This document shows positions 1 to 7,978 of a stretch of 36,857 nucleotides of DNA, in pieces. The notes below the pieces were generated by a model. That model was not told the origin of the DNA, ran no database searches, and was given only the letters and a program-made list of their open reading frames with translations. Origin of the DNA: Ruminococcaceae bacterium UBA7212. GTDB lineage: Bacteria; Bacillota; Clostridia; Oscillospirales; Acutalibacteraceae. The position numbers and the translations under genes were made by a program. The DNA is taken from assembly GCA_002490525.1 (NCBI GenBank), contig DKUE01000019.1:155592-192448 (forward strand), written 5' to 3'. Position 1 is the first letter of the stretch, and each line of letters opens with the position of its first letter.

Positions 1-1845
1 GTAAAACAGGAAAATTCCAATAAAAATCCGACTGTGAACTCCGTACAGCGCGATTATATGGCAGGCGAGGTTTCCAAAGACCTTACCAAACGTATTTTGT
101 TGCCAGAGGATATTGTCAAGGCGCATGAGGAGGGGATTATTCACTTCCATGATGCTGACTATTTTGCACAGCACATGCATAACTGCGATTTGGTGAATTT
201 GGAGGATATGCTCCAAAACGGTACGGTGATTTCCGATACCATGATTGAAAAACCGCATTCCTTCTCTACCGCATGCAATATTGCCACACAGATTATTGCG
301 CAGGTCGCGTCCAATCAATACGGCGGGCAGTCCATCTCGCTTGCGCATTTGGCGCCTTTTGTGCAGATTTCCCGCGAAAAAATCCGCCGCCAGTTGTCTG
401 ACGAAATGCAGAAATTCGGTATTGAGGCAACATCTGAGCAGTTAAATAATCTTGTGGAAAAGCGTGTACGTGAGGAAATTCAGCGCGGCGTGCAGACGAT
501 ACAGTATCAGGTTGTAACATTGCTGACTACCAACGGACAAGCGCCGTTTGTCACCGTGTTTATGTATCTCAATGAGGCGAAGAACGAGCAGGAAAAGAAA
601 GATCTTGCCATTATTATTGAAGAAGTGCTCAATCAGCGTATTATCGGTACCAAAAATGAGGCGGGGGTTTGGGTTACACCTGCGTTCCCGAAGTTGATTT
701 ATGTTTTGGAAGAAGATAATATTCATGAGGATTCCGAATATTGGTATTTAACCGAGCTTGCGGCGAAATGCACTGCAAAACGTATGGTGCCTGATTATAT
801 CTCCGAGAAAATTATGCTCCAATTAAAAATTGACGACAACGGCAATGGGAACTGCTATACCTGCATGGGTTGCCGCAGTTTCTTAACGCCGTGGGTCGAT
901 GAAAACGGCAAGCCGAAGTATTACGGACGTTTTAACCAGGGCGTGGTGACTATCAATTTGGTGGACGTTGCCTGCACGGCGTGCCGTGAGAAAAAGGATG
1001 AAACCAAATTCTGGGAAATTCTCGAAGAACGCCTGGAGCTTTGCCACAGAGCGCTCCAATGCAGACACGAGCGCTTAGAGGGCACGCTTTCCGATGCTGC
1101 ACCGATTTTGTGGCAGTACGGCGCTTTGGCGCGGCTCAAAAAAGGCGAGACTATTGACAAATTACTGCATGGCGGCTACTCAACAATCTCCCTTGGCTAC
1201 GCAGGCCTTTGGGAGTGCGTTTATGAAGTCACGGGCAAGCGCCTTACCGACCCTGAAGGTGAAGCGTTTGGACTGCGCGTGATGCAGGCGCTCAACGATG
1301 CATGTCTGAAATGGCGTAATGCCGAGAATATTCACTATTCTCTGTATGGCACGCCGTTGGAATCCACAACATATAAATTTGCAAAATGCCTGCAAAAACG
1401 TTTCGGGATTATCCCGGGTGTCACCGACCGTAACTATATCACTAATTCCTATCATATCCATGTGACCGAGGAAATTGATGCTTTTGAGAAACTTGCGCGT
1501 GAAGCGAAGTTCCAGGCATTGTCTCCCGGCGGTGCGATTTCCTATGTCGAAGTGCCGAACATGCAGCAAAATATTCCCGCTGTTCTGGAAGTCGTGAAAT
1601 TTATTTACGACAATATTATGTATGCGGAATTGAATACCAAGAGCGACTATTGCCAGTGCTGTGGCTACGACGGCGAAATTCAGATTGTCGAAGAGGACGG
1701 GAAGCTTGTTTGGGAGTGCCCGAACTGCGGCAACCGTGACCAGGACAAAATGAACGTCGCAAGACGTACCTGCGGTTACATCGGTTCACAGTTCTGGAAT
1801 CAGGGCAGAACGCAGGAAATTAAAGAAAGAGTGTTGCATCTGTAA
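1..1845 (+). CDS. nrdD: Class III (anaerobic) ribonucleoside-triphosphate reductase NrdD, 5' end missing
   Basis: This is the large subunit of the oxygen-sensitive glycyl-radical ribonucleotide reductase, which reduces ribonucleoside triphosphates to dNTPs. The frame is open from base 1, so the N-terminus (usually including an ATP-cone) lies outside the window; a GTG at 34 is probably internal. The stretch VQRDYMAGEVSKDL and the cysteine-rich NCYTCMGC segment are family hallmarks. Near the C-terminus there is a four-cysteine zinc site (CQCCG ... CPNC), then the glycyl radical loop RRTCGYIG, with the radical glycine about 19 residues from the end, as in the E. coli enzyme. The stop codon overlaps the nrdG start (TAATG), so the two are translationally coupled. 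Family assignment is very secure. Confidence 0.97.
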   Translation, partial: VKQENSNKNPTVNSVQRDYMAGEVSKDLTKRILLPEDIVKAHEEGIIHFHDADYFAQHMHNCDLVNLEDMLQNGTVISDTMIEKPHSFSTACNIATQIIAQVASNQYGGQSISLAHLAPFVQISREKIRRQLSDEMQKFGIEATSEQLNNLVEKRVREEIQRGVQTIQYQVVTLLTTNGQAPFVTVFMYLNEAKNEQEKKDLAIIIEEVLNQRIIGTKNEAGVWVTPAFPKLIYVLEEDNIHEDSEYWYLTELAAKCTAKRMVPDYISEKIMLQLKIDDNGNGNCYTCMGCRSFLTPWVDENGKPKYYGRFNQGVVTINLVDVACTACREKKDETKFWEILEERLELCHRALQCRHERLEGTLSDAAPILWQYGALARLKKGETIDKLLHGGYSTISLGYAGLWECVYEVTGKRLTDPEGEAFGLRVMQALNDACLKWRNAENIHYSLYGTPLESTTYKFAKCLQKRFGIIPGVTDRNYITNSYHIHVTEEIDAFEKLAREAKFQALSPGGAISYVEVPNMQQNIPAVLEVVKFIYDNIMYAELNTKSDYCQCCGYDGEIQIVEEDGKLVWECPNCGNRDQDKMNVARRTCGYIGSQFWNQGRTQEIKERVLHL

Positions 1846-2369
1846 TGCGCTACGGAGCAATTAAAAAAAGAGATATTGCCAACGGCATCGGCGTGCGCGT
1901 AGTGCTGTTTGTTTCGGGCTGTACCCATCATTGCAAAGGCTGTTTTCAGCCTGAAACCTGGAGCTTTGACTATGGGCAGGACTATACCGAGGCAACCGAA
2001 GATGAACTGCTTGAGGCCTTGCGTCCCGATTTTATTGACGGACTGACTTTGCTTGGCGGCGAGCCGTTTGAGCCGCGGAATCAGGCTGAACTGGTAAAGC
2101 TTTTGCGGCGGGTGCGGGCGGAATTGCCTGCCAAGACCGTTTGGGCATTTTCGGGCTATACTTTTGAGGAATTGACCGGGGAGAGCCGTGCGCACTGCGC
2201 TGTAACGGAAGAAATGCTTTCGATGGTCGATGTGCTTGTGGACGGCGAATTTATAGAAGAAAAGCGAAATATTTCTCTGCAATTCCGCGGCAGTGAAAAC
2301 CAGCGGCTTATCGATGTGCCGAAAACCCTTGCCGGCGGGCGCATTGTTTGGTGGCAGGCGCACAAATAA
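1845..2369 (+). CDS. nrdG: Anaerobic ribonucleotide reductase activating protein NrdG (radical SAM)
   Basis: NrdG is the radical-SAM activase that puts the glycyl radical on NrdD, using S-adenosylmethionine and a [4Fe-4S] cluster. The cluster motif CTHHCKGC gives cysteines at residues 26, 30 and 33, the CxxxCxxC pattern of the superfamily. It is followed by CFQPETWSF and, around residues 65-75, the TLLGGEPFEPRN stretch typical of NrdG. At 174 residues the length is normal for the family. Its ATG shares one base with the nrdD stop codon, so translation is coupled, and the dCMP deaminase gene follows after 16 bases. Confidence 0.97.
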   Translation: MRYGAIKKRDIANGIGVRVVLFVSGCTHHCKGCFQPETWSFDYGQDYTEATEDELLEALRPDFIDGLTLLGGEPFEPRNQAELVKLLRRVRAELPAKTVWAFSGYTFEELTGESRAHCAVTEEMLSMVDVLVDGEFIEEKRNISLQFRGSENQRLIDVPKTLAGGRIVWWQAHK

Positions 2370-2385
2370 AAGCAGGAGGTCTTTT

Positions 2386-2874
2386 ATGGAAAGACGCGAC
2401 AAAATCAACTATTATTTGGACTTGGCTGAAATGGTTTCGCAAAGAAGCACTTGTCTGCGGCGGCATTACGGTGCAGTTATTGTGCAAAATGATGAAGTTA
2501 TTTCTACGGGTTATGTCGGTGCGCCGCGCGGACGGAAAAACTGCTCAGATTTGAATTACTGTATACGCCAAAAACTGCAAGTCCCGCGCGGCGAACGATA
2601 TGAGCTTTGCCGCAGCGTGCATGCTGAAGCCAATGCAATTATCAGCAGTTCCCGCAATAAAATGCTCGGCAGTACGCTCTATTTGGTCGGTATTGAATGC
2701 GATACGGGCGAATATGTGAAAAATGCCAGCAGCTGTTCCATGTGCAAGCGCCAAATTATTAACGCCGGTATCAAACACGTCGTGATTCGCGATACAAAAG
2801 ATGATTACCGCATCGTACATGTCCAAAAATGGATTGACGATGACGAATCCTTAGAGGGCACAAAAGGCTATTAA
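2386..2874 (+). CDS. dCMP/cytidine deaminase family protein (ComEB-like)
   Basis: This is a zinc-dependent deaminase of the deoxycytidylate deaminase fold, probably converting dCMP to dUMP for thymidylate synthesis. The HAEANAI motif places the zinc His at 79 and the proton-shuttling Glu at 81; the second zinc motif CSMC gives Cys117 and Cys120. The residue before the first Cys is Ser rather than the usual Pro of PCxxC, seen in some clostridial members. The start at 2386 is chosen because AGGAGG (2374-2379) lies six bases upstream; a longer frame begins inside nrdG and is less likely. Position behind nrdDG suggests one deoxynucleotide operon. The exact substrate is inferred, since related deaminases act on other nucleotides. 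Confidence 0.85.
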   Translation: MERRDKINYYLDLAEMVSQRSTCLRRHYGAVIVQNDEVISTGYVGAPRGRKNCSDLNYCIRQKLQVPRGERYELCRSVHAEANAIISSSRNKMLGSTLYLVGIECDTGEYVKNASSCSMCKRQIINAGIKHVVIRDTKDDYRIVHVQKWIDDDESLEGTKGY

Positions 2875-2919
2875 AGCAAAACAAGCACATAAAATAAACC
2901 CGCAAAATTACACCCAAAA

Positions 2920-2954
2920 CCCCGCATCCTGTGAATTTCGAACAGGATGCGGGG
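2920..2954 (+). terminator. Hairpin terminator after nrdDG-deaminase operon
   Basis: A perfect 13-bp stem (CCCCGCATCCTGT at 2920-2932 with its complement at 2942-2954) closes a 9-base loop. It begins 46 bases after the deaminase stop codon. The following bases (CTTTACTT) are only moderately T-rich, so termination may be partial. Confidence 0.6.
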
Positions 2955-3049
2955 CTTTACTTATACCAGACGCGCAGAAAATGTGAAAAATGCGAAGGAA
3001 CGACCGATGACGCGTTCCGTAAAATCCGAGCACAAACCAACGGCGATAC

Positions 3050-3110
3050 ACAAACCTCATAGGGGCGGGTTTTCACGCCCGCCCGGGCAAGTCCGGTCCT
3101 ACGTGTGTAC
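3050..3110. repeat. GC-rich repeat-like sequence with a 7-bp hairpin
   Basis: GGGCGGG (3063-3069) and CCCGCCC (3078-3084) form an inverted repeat with an 8-base spacer, inside a short GC-rich island in otherwise AT-rich intergenic DNA. Wording of this kind (CATAGGGGCGGG...CCCGCCCG) resembles dispersed intergenic repeats of gut Clostridia. Only one copy is in the window, so its repeat nature is inference. Confidence 0.4.
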
Positions 3111-3161
3111 CATCTGTTCGTAAGAATACGCGCTCTGTAATGCGCAAAGAAATAATAAAAC

Positions 3162-3208
3162 AACCCGAACCACATCATTTGCGATTCGGGTTATCTTTCT
3201 TTTTTATC
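3162..3208 (+). terminator. Hairpin followed by T-rich tract
   Basis: AACCCGAA (3162-3169) pairs with TTCGGGTT (3185-3192), then comes ATCTTTCTTTTTT. The loop is 15 bases. No plus-strand gene lies just upstream, so this may be a relic of the same inserted or decayed stretch that carries the XRE remnant. Confidence 0.4.
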
Positions 3209-3310
3209 GGTTTGCCCTAAAATGTAATCAATACTGACCTTATGGATTTTGGAAAGCTTCGGTATTTTGACCGCGCCGTGTGTTTTTTGCTGTATGGATG
3301 CCAAATTTAC
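3191..3310 (-). pseudogene. Remnant of an XRE-family helix-turn-helix regulator (3' end only)
   Basis: Read on the minus strand, the bases before the stop codon at 3191-3193 encode KLSKIHKVSIDYILGQTDKK. This closely resembles the second half of XRE/HTH_3 regulators, where the wording is typically '...ALNVSIDYLLGRTD'. Upstream the frame continues for about 20 residues (NLASIQQKTHGAVKIP) with no recognisable recognition helix and no start codon with a ribosome binding site, then runs into a repeat-like sequence. It looks like a broken gene end. The match is by eye over about 20 residues, so confidence is moderate. Confidence 0.45.
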
Positions 3311-3327
3311 TTTGTGCCATGTGAGCT

Positions 3328-3354
3328 TCTTCGCCTGTGGCTCAGAATGACAAC
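3328..3354. repeat. Dispersed-repeat-like sequence (CTTCGCCTGTGGCTCAGAATG)
   Basis: The string around 3328-3354 resembles the widespread 'TTCTTCGCTTCGCTCAGAATGACA' type intergenic repeat of many gut bacteria, in a slightly diverged form. Only one copy is present here. It directly abuts the XRE remnant. Confidence 0.35.
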
Positions 3355-3546
3355 CCATATCCTACCTAATTCCACCGCAAATTCCCTATGGACTTCTTGC
3401 TTTTTCTATATTAAAATGACAATTGTGTAAATTTGTTTTCAGCGTAAAAATCAGACGTATAGATTACGAAATCATACCGAAAAATCTGCGTGTGAATTTG
3501 CACAAAACACATCGTAAAACCATATGCTTTTTGGGCAGGGAAACGA

Positions 3547-3564
3547 ATGTTAAATAATTAACAA
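3547..3564. promoter_or_regulatory. Rex operator 1
   Basis: TGTTAAATAATTAACA (3548-3563) is a 6-4-6 inverted repeat and, with A at 3564, matches the clostridial Rex consensus TTGTTAANNNNTTAACAA at all defined positions except the first. It lies just upstream of the rex -35 box. This implies NADH/NAD+-dependent control of rex and adhE. Confidence 0.75.
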
Positions 3565-3571
3565 GTAAGAG

Positions 3572-3589
3572 TTGACAAAATTTTAACAA
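3572..3589. promoter_or_regulatory. Rex operator 2 overlapping the -35 box
   Basis: TTGACAAAATTTTAACAA matches 12 of 14 defined positions of the clostridial Rex consensus and includes the -35 hexamer. Rex binding here would block RNA polymerase directly. Together with the upstream site it makes a tandem operator 25 bases apart start to start. Confidence 0.6.
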
Positions 3590-3600
3590 TGCGCTATGAT
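3572..3600 (+). promoter_or_regulatory. SigA-type promoter of rex-adhE
   Basis: The -35 box TTGACA (3572-3577) and the -10 box TATGAT (3595-3600) are separated by 17 bases. The start codon of rex follows 38 bases after the -10 box. This is a near-consensus vegetative promoter. Confidence 0.8.
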
Positions 3601-3638
3601 GGTATCAATACGAAAATACTGATTGGGGCGAAAGGTAT

Positions 3639-4298
3639 ATGCGTACATCCGACAATGCCGTTCGCGGTATTTCAAAACAGGCACTTTTGCGGTTGCCTTA
3701 TTACTTAAATTATTTAAAGGTACTGCAAAAGTCGGGCGTGGAAACGGTTTCCGCTCCCAAAATTGCCGCTGCACTCTCTTTAAATGAAGTGCAGGTGCGC
3801 AAAGATATCGCCTTTGTCAGTTCGTGTGCAGGCAAGCCGAAAACGGGCTTTGATGTGCATCTTTTGATTCACGATTTTGAAGCCTTTTTAGGCTACGACA
3901 ACGTAAACGAGGCAATCCTCGTCGGGGCAGGGCTTTTGGGACGTTCTCTTTTGCAGTACAAGGGCTTTGCCGCGTATGGACTGCACCTGGTTGCGGCGTT
4001 TGACCGGGACCCTGCGCTTACAGAGCTTCGCTTTTACGGGGAACAGAAAATTTTCCCCATGGAAAAGCTGGAGGATTTGTGTCAGCGCATGCGGATTCAC
4101 ATCGGCATTATTTGTGTACCTGAAACGAGTGCACAGGCTGTATGTGACCGTTTGGTTGCCTGCGGAATCCGTGCCATTTGGAATTTTGCACCTGCGCATC
4201 TTATCGTGCCTGACGGCATATTGGTGCAGAACGAAAATGTTGCATCGTCCCTGGCGGTTTTATCCGCCCACTTAAAAGACCATTACTCTGAAAAATAA
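3639..4298 (+). CDS. rex: Redox-sensing transcriptional repressor Rex
   Basis: Rex is a homodimeric repressor that senses the NADH/NAD+ ratio and represses fermentation genes when NADH is low. Residues 1-80 form a winged helix with the family wording SLNEVQVRKDIAFVSS; residues 90-205 are a Rossmann fold with the dinucleotide loop VGAGLLG at 95-101. The C-terminal ending (VASSLAVLSAHLKDH) is also typical. At 219 residues it is full length. AAAGG lies just ahead of the ATG. adhE, a classical Rex target, begins 19 bases after its stop codon, and two Rex boxes sit in the promoter, so autoregulation is likely. Confidence 0.96.
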   Translation: MRTSDNAVRGISKQALLRLPYYLNYLKVLQKSGVETVSAPKIAAALSLNEVQVRKDIAFVSSCAGKPKTGFDVHLLIHDFEAFLGYDNVNEAILVGAGLLGRSLLQYKGFAAYGLHLVAAFDRDPALTELRFYGEQKIFPMEKLEDLCQRMRIHIGIICVPETSAQAVCDRLVACGIRAIWNFAPAHLIVPDGILVQNENVASSLAVLSAHLKDHYSEK

Positions 4299-4317
4299 AC
4301 AAAGGAGCATCAGTACA

Positions 4318-6927
4318 ATGGAACAAGCAAAGACTTACGAAATTGTGGACTCTGTCGAAATGCTGGAAAAGGCATTGAAGCGCGTGCGCGAGGCGCAGGC
4401 GATTTTTGCGACCTATTCGCAGGAACAGGTTGATAAAATTTTCCGTGCAGCTGCCGTTGCCGCAAATAAACAGAGAATTCCGCTGGCAAAAATGGCGGTG
4501 GAAGAAACCGGCATGGGCGTGGTGGAGGATAAGGTAATTAAAAATCACTACGCGGCGGAATATATTTATAATGCGTATAAAGATACAAAAACCTGTGGTG
4601 TTGTTGAAGAGGATCCCGCATTCGGCATCAAAAAAATTGCGGAGCCTATCGGAGTTGTTGCGGCGGTTATCCCGACCACAAACCCGACTTCCACGGCGAT
4701 TTTTAAGACATTGATTTCTCTGAAAACCCGTAACGGCATCATTATCAGCCCGCACCCCCGCGCAAAGGGTTCGACCATTGCGGCGGCGAAGGTGGTTTTG
4801 GAGGCGGCTGTGGCGGCAGGTGCCCCCGAAGGCATTATTGACTGGATTGATATTCCGTCTTTGGAAATGACCAACCTTTTGATGAAGGAAGCGGACATTA
4901 TCTTGGCTACAGGCGGACCGGGCATGGTCAAGGCGGCGTATTCTTCGGGCAAACCGGCCTTGGGCGTCGGCGCGGGCAACACGCCTGCAATTATCGATGA
5001 CACAGCGGATATCCTGCTTGCCGTGAACTCGATTATTCATTCCAAAACCTTTGACAACGGCATGATTTGTGCTTCCGAGCAGTCGGTCATTGTGCTGGAT
5101 AAGGTTTATAAAAAGGTGAAAGAGGAATTTGCGGCACGTGGCTGCTATTTCCTCAAAAAAGATGAACTTGAAAAGGTCAGAAAGACCATTATTATCAATG
5201 GTGCGCTGAATGCGAAAATTGTCGGTCAGTCTGCATACAAAATTGCACAGCTGGCGGGCGTAACCGTGCCTGAAACCGCAAAAATTTTGATTGGCGAGGT
5301 CACAAGTGTGGAGCTTTCCGAAGAATTTGCACACGAAAAGCTGTCTCCCGTGCTTGCAATGTACAAAGCAAAGGATTTTGCAGACGCACTAAATAAGGCA
5401 GAGCATTTGATTGCCGACGGCGGTTACGGGCACACATCTTCTGTGTACCTGAACGCCGTGACGGAGAAAGAAAAACTGGCGGAATTCGGCGAGCGTATGA
5501 AGACCTGCCGTATTCTTGTGAACACACCCTCTTCACAGGGCGGCATCGGCGATCTTTACAACTTTAAGCTTGCACCGTCGCTCACTTTGGGCTGCGGCTC
5601 TTGGGGCGGCAACTCGGTTTCCGAAAATGTCGGTGTAAAGCATTTGATTAACATTAAAACCGTTGCCGAAAGAAGGGAAAACATGTTGTGGTTCCGCGCG
5701 CCTGAAAAGGTTTATTTCAAAAAAGGCTGTCTGCCTGTTGCACTTGACGAGCTGAAAAATGTACTCGGTAAGAAAAAGGCGTTCATTGTTACCGACTCTT
5801 TCCTTTACAACAACGGTTATACAAAGTCTATCGAAGATAAGCTTGACGAAATGGGTATTCAGCACACCTGTTTCTATGAAGTTGCACCTGATCCGACCTT
5901 GCAGTGCGCAAGAAAAGGTGCTGACCAAATGACGCAGTTCCAGCCTGACACGATTATTGCTGTCGGCGGCGGTTCAGCTATGGACGCGGCAAAAATTATG
6001 TGGGTTCTGTACGAACATCCCGATGCGAATTTTGAAGACATGGCAATGGACTTCATGGATATTCGCAAGCGTGTATATACTTTCCCGAAAATGGGCGAAA
6101 AGGCATATTTCATTGCGATTCCGACCTCTGCTGGCACCGGCTCCGAGGTTACGCCGTTTGCGATTATCACCGATGCGGACACAGGCGTAAAATGGCCGCT
6201 GGCAGATTATGAGTTGCTGCCGAATATGGCGATTGTCGATGCGGATATGATGATGAACGCGCCGAAGGGACTTACTGCGGCGTCCGGTATCGATGCGGTT
6301 ACACATGCGCTGGAAGCCTATGCGTCTGTCATGGCGACCGATTACACGGACGGTTTGGCAATCCGCGCACTGCAAATGATTTTCCAATATCTGCCCCGCG
6401 CTTATGACAACGGTTCTAACGACCCTGTTGCCCGCGAAAAGATGGGCAATGCCGCTACTATGGCGGGTATGGCGTTTGCAAATGCCTTCCTCGGCGTCTG
6501 CCATTCCATGGCACACAAGCTCGGTGCATTCCATCATTTGCCGCACGGTATCGCAAATGCCTTGCTTATTGACTATGTTTTGCGGTATAATGCTGCTGAG
6601 GTGCCTGTAAAGATGGGTACGTTCCCGCAATATGACCACCCGCACACCCTTGCACGTTACTGTGAAGTTGCCGATGCACTCGGCGTTACAGGGAAAAACG
6701 ACGAGGAGAAACTGGAAAATCTTATCGCCAAAATTGATGAACTGAAAGCGCATTGCGGCGTGAAAAAGACCATTCGGGAATACGGTGTGGATGAGCAATA
6801 CTTCTTGGATACACTGGATGCAATGGTGGAACAGGCGTTTAACGACCAGTGCACCGGCGCGAATCCGCGCTATCCGCTGATGCGTGAGCTCAAAGAGATA
6901 TATCTCAAAGCATATTACGGCAAATAA
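4318..6927 (+). CDS. adhE: Bifunctional acetaldehyde-CoA / alcohol dehydrogenase AdhE
   Basis: AdhE reduces acetyl-CoA to acetaldehyde and then to ethanol, re-oxidising two NADH. Residues 1 to about 440 are the CoA-acylating aldehyde dehydrogenase domain, with the catalytic Cys251 in GMICASEQS. Residues from about 460 are an iron-dependent alcohol dehydrogenase with the NAD-binding GGGSAMDAAK and the iron-ligand stretch HSMAHKLGAFHHLPHG. The 869-residue length is normal. An AAGGAG ribosome binding site precedes the ATG. Co-transcription with rex is indicated by the 19-base gap. The enzyme is expected to assemble into cytoplasmic spirosomes, as known for the family. Confidence 0.97.
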   Translation: MEQAKTYEIVDSVEMLEKALKRVREAQAIFATYSQEQVDKIFRAAAVAANKQRIPLAKMAVEETGMGVVEDKVIKNHYAAEYIYNAYKDTKTCGVVEEDPAFGIKKIAEPIGVVAAVIPTTNPTSTAIFKTLISLKTRNGIIISPHPRAKGSTIAAAKVVLEAAVAAGAPEGIIDWIDIPSLEMTNLLMKEADIILATGGPGMVKAAYSSGKPALGVGAGNTPAIIDDTADILLAVNSIIHSKTFDNGMICASEQSVIVLDKVYKKVKEEFAARGCYFLKKDELEKVRKTIIINGALNAKIVGQSAYKIAQLAGVTVPETAKILIGEVTSVELSEEFAHEKLSPVLAMYKAKDFADALNKAEHLIADGGYGHTSSVYLNAVTEKEKLAEFGERMKTCRILVNTPSSQGGIGDLYNFKLAPSLTLGCGSWGGNSVSENVGVKHLINIKTVAERRENMLWFRAPEKVYFKKGCLPVALDELKNVLGKKKAFIVTDSFLYNNGYTKSIEDKLDEMGIQHTCFYEVAPDPTLQCARKGADQMTQFQPDTIIAVGGGSAMDAAKIMWVLYEHPDANFEDMAMDFMDIRKRVYTFPKMGEKAYFIAIPTSAGTGSEVTPFAIITDADTGVKWPLADYELLPNMAIVDADMMMNAPKGLTAASGIDAVTHALEAYASVMATDYTDGLAIRALQMIFQYLPRAYDNGSNDPVAREKMGNAATMAGMAFANAFLGVCHSMAHKLGAFHHLPHGIANALLIDYVLRYNAAEVPVKMGTFPQYDHPHTLARYCEVADALGVTGKNDEEKLENLIAKIDELKAHCGVKKTIREYGVDEQYFLDTLDAMVEQAFNDQCTGANPRYPLMRELKEIYLKAYYGK

Positions 6928-6944
6928 GGCAAGGGAGGATAATT

Positions 6945-7694
6945 ATGAAACTCGAAAAAGTCATTGCTGTCAGAACTTCCAAGACTGTGTATAAGGACGG
7001 AGACCGTGCGGTCAAGGTTTTTGACGAGGACTACAAAAAATCCGATGTCCTCAACGAGGCGCTCAATCAGGCGCGCGTGGAGGAAACGGGTCTGCCGATT
7101 CCGAAGCTGTTGGAAGTCGGTGTTGTGGACGGCAAATGGGCAATTGCCTCTGAATTTATCAAAGGAAAAACGCTTGCACAGCTGATGGAAGAAAATCCCG
7201 ATAAAATTGACGAGTATATGGATTTGTTTGTCGATATCCAACTGCGGATTCACAATCAGAAGGCGCCGCTCCTCAATAAGCTGAAGGATAAAATGAACCG
7301 TAAAATATCCGAAACGGATTTGGATGCCACCACACGTTATGAGCTGCATACCCGTTTGGAGGGCATGCCGAAGCACAATAAAGTGTGTCACGGCGATTTC
7401 CGTCCGAGTAACGTGATTGTCGGTGACGATGGTGTGAATTATATTATTGACTGGTCGCATGCCACGCAGGGCAATGCATCAGCGGATGCGGCGAGAACTT
7501 ATTTGGTATTTTCCTTAAAGGGCGAGACCGCAAATGCCGAAAAGTATTTGGATAAATTCTGCGAAAAGAGTGATACAGCAAAGCAGTATGTGCAGAAATG
7601 GCTGCCGATTGTTGCCGCTTCGCAGAGCGTAAAACGCAAGCCCGAAGAAAAAGAATTGCTGATGAAGTGGCTTGACGTGGTGGATTACGAATAA
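6945..7694 (+). CDS. Aminoglycoside phosphotransferase (APH)-fold small-molecule kinase
   Basis: This is a 249-residue APH/choline-kinase-fold protein. The catalytic loop CHGDFRPSNVIV (about residues 146-157) and the metal-binding IIDWSHA (about 165-171) are intact, and an N-terminal ATP-binding lobe is present, so it is probably active. The fold covers kinases for choline, sugars, amino acids and antibiotics; nothing in the sequence fixes the substrate, and a resistance role should not be assumed. It starts 17 bases after adhE with GGGAGG upstream, so it is probably in the Rex-controlled transcript. A new promoter for the hydrogenase operon overlaps its 3' end. Confidence 0.8.
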   Translation: MKLEKVIAVRTSKTVYKDGDRAVKVFDEDYKKSDVLNEALNQARVEETGLPIPKLLEVGVVDGKWAIASEFIKGKTLAQLMEENPDKIDEYMDLFVDIQLRIHNQKAPLLNKLKDKMNRKISETDLDATTRYELHTRLEGMPKHNKVCHGDFRPSNVIVGDDGVNYIIDWSHATQGNASADAARTYLVFSLKGETANAEKYLDKFCEKSDTAKQYVQKWLPIVAASQSVKRKPEEKELLMKWLDVVDYE

Positions 7695-7700
7695 TATAAT
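7672..7700 (+). promoter_or_regulatory. Promoter of the hydrogenase-sensor operon
   Basis: TTGACG (7672-7677) and TATAAT (7695-7700) are 17 bases apart, a near-consensus vegetative promoter. The -35 box lies within the last codons of the upstream kinase gene. The first gene of the operon starts 27 bases after the -10 box. Confidence 0.7.
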
Positions 7701-7727
7701 AGTTAAAAAGTTTAAAGGAGAACGGCT

Positions 7728-7967
7728 ATGAAAGTGACTGTTTGCATCGGAAGTTCCTGCCATTTAAAAGGTTCGCGCCAAATCGTTGAACGGTTGCAGG
7801 CGTTGATTGCGGACAATGATTTAAAAGACCAGGTAGAGCTTAGCGGAAAATTCTGCATGGGCAACTGCCAAAACGGCGTGTCCGTTACAGTGAATGACGC
7901 ACTTTTCTCAGTGTCGCCCGAAACCGTTGACGATTTCTTTAAAACCAATATTCTTGCCGCGCTGTGA
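7728..7967 (+). CDS. Small [2Fe-2S] thioredoxin-like ferredoxin (NuoE/HydC-like)
   Basis: This 79-residue protein has the thioredoxin-like [2Fe-2S] ferredoxin pattern: VCIGSSCHLKG at residues 4-14 and FCMGNCQNGV near residue 45, giving four cluster cysteines. It corresponds to the C-terminal cluster domain of NuoE/HydC subunits without their N-terminal helical part. Stand-alone versions occur next to [FeFe] hydrogenases in Clostridia. It opens an operon with the H-cluster sensor, PP2C phosphatase and hydrogenase, so electron transfer with one of the two H-cluster proteins is a reasonable guess. AAAGGAG precedes the ATG. Confidence 0.85.
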   Translation: MKVTVCIGSSCHLKGSRQIVERLQALIADNDLKDQVELSGKFCMGNCQNGVSVTVNDALFSVSPETVDDFFKTNILAAL

Positions 7968-7978
7968 GCGGTAAAGCG

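Noticed and set aside
3242..3430. Plus-strand frame of 62 codons in the gap before rex
   Set aside because: No ribosome binding site; the sequence is better explained by the minus-strand XRE remnant and the repeat-like string.
4201..5334. Long minus-strand frame of 377 codons opposite rex and adhE
   Set aside because: It is antisense to two clear genes, has no start signal, and its Cys/Arg/Asn-rich translation resembles no protein.
5974..6798. Minus-strand frame of 274 codons opposite adhE
   Set aside because: Shadow of the AdhE alcohol dehydrogenase domain; low-complexity, His/Arg-rich translation.
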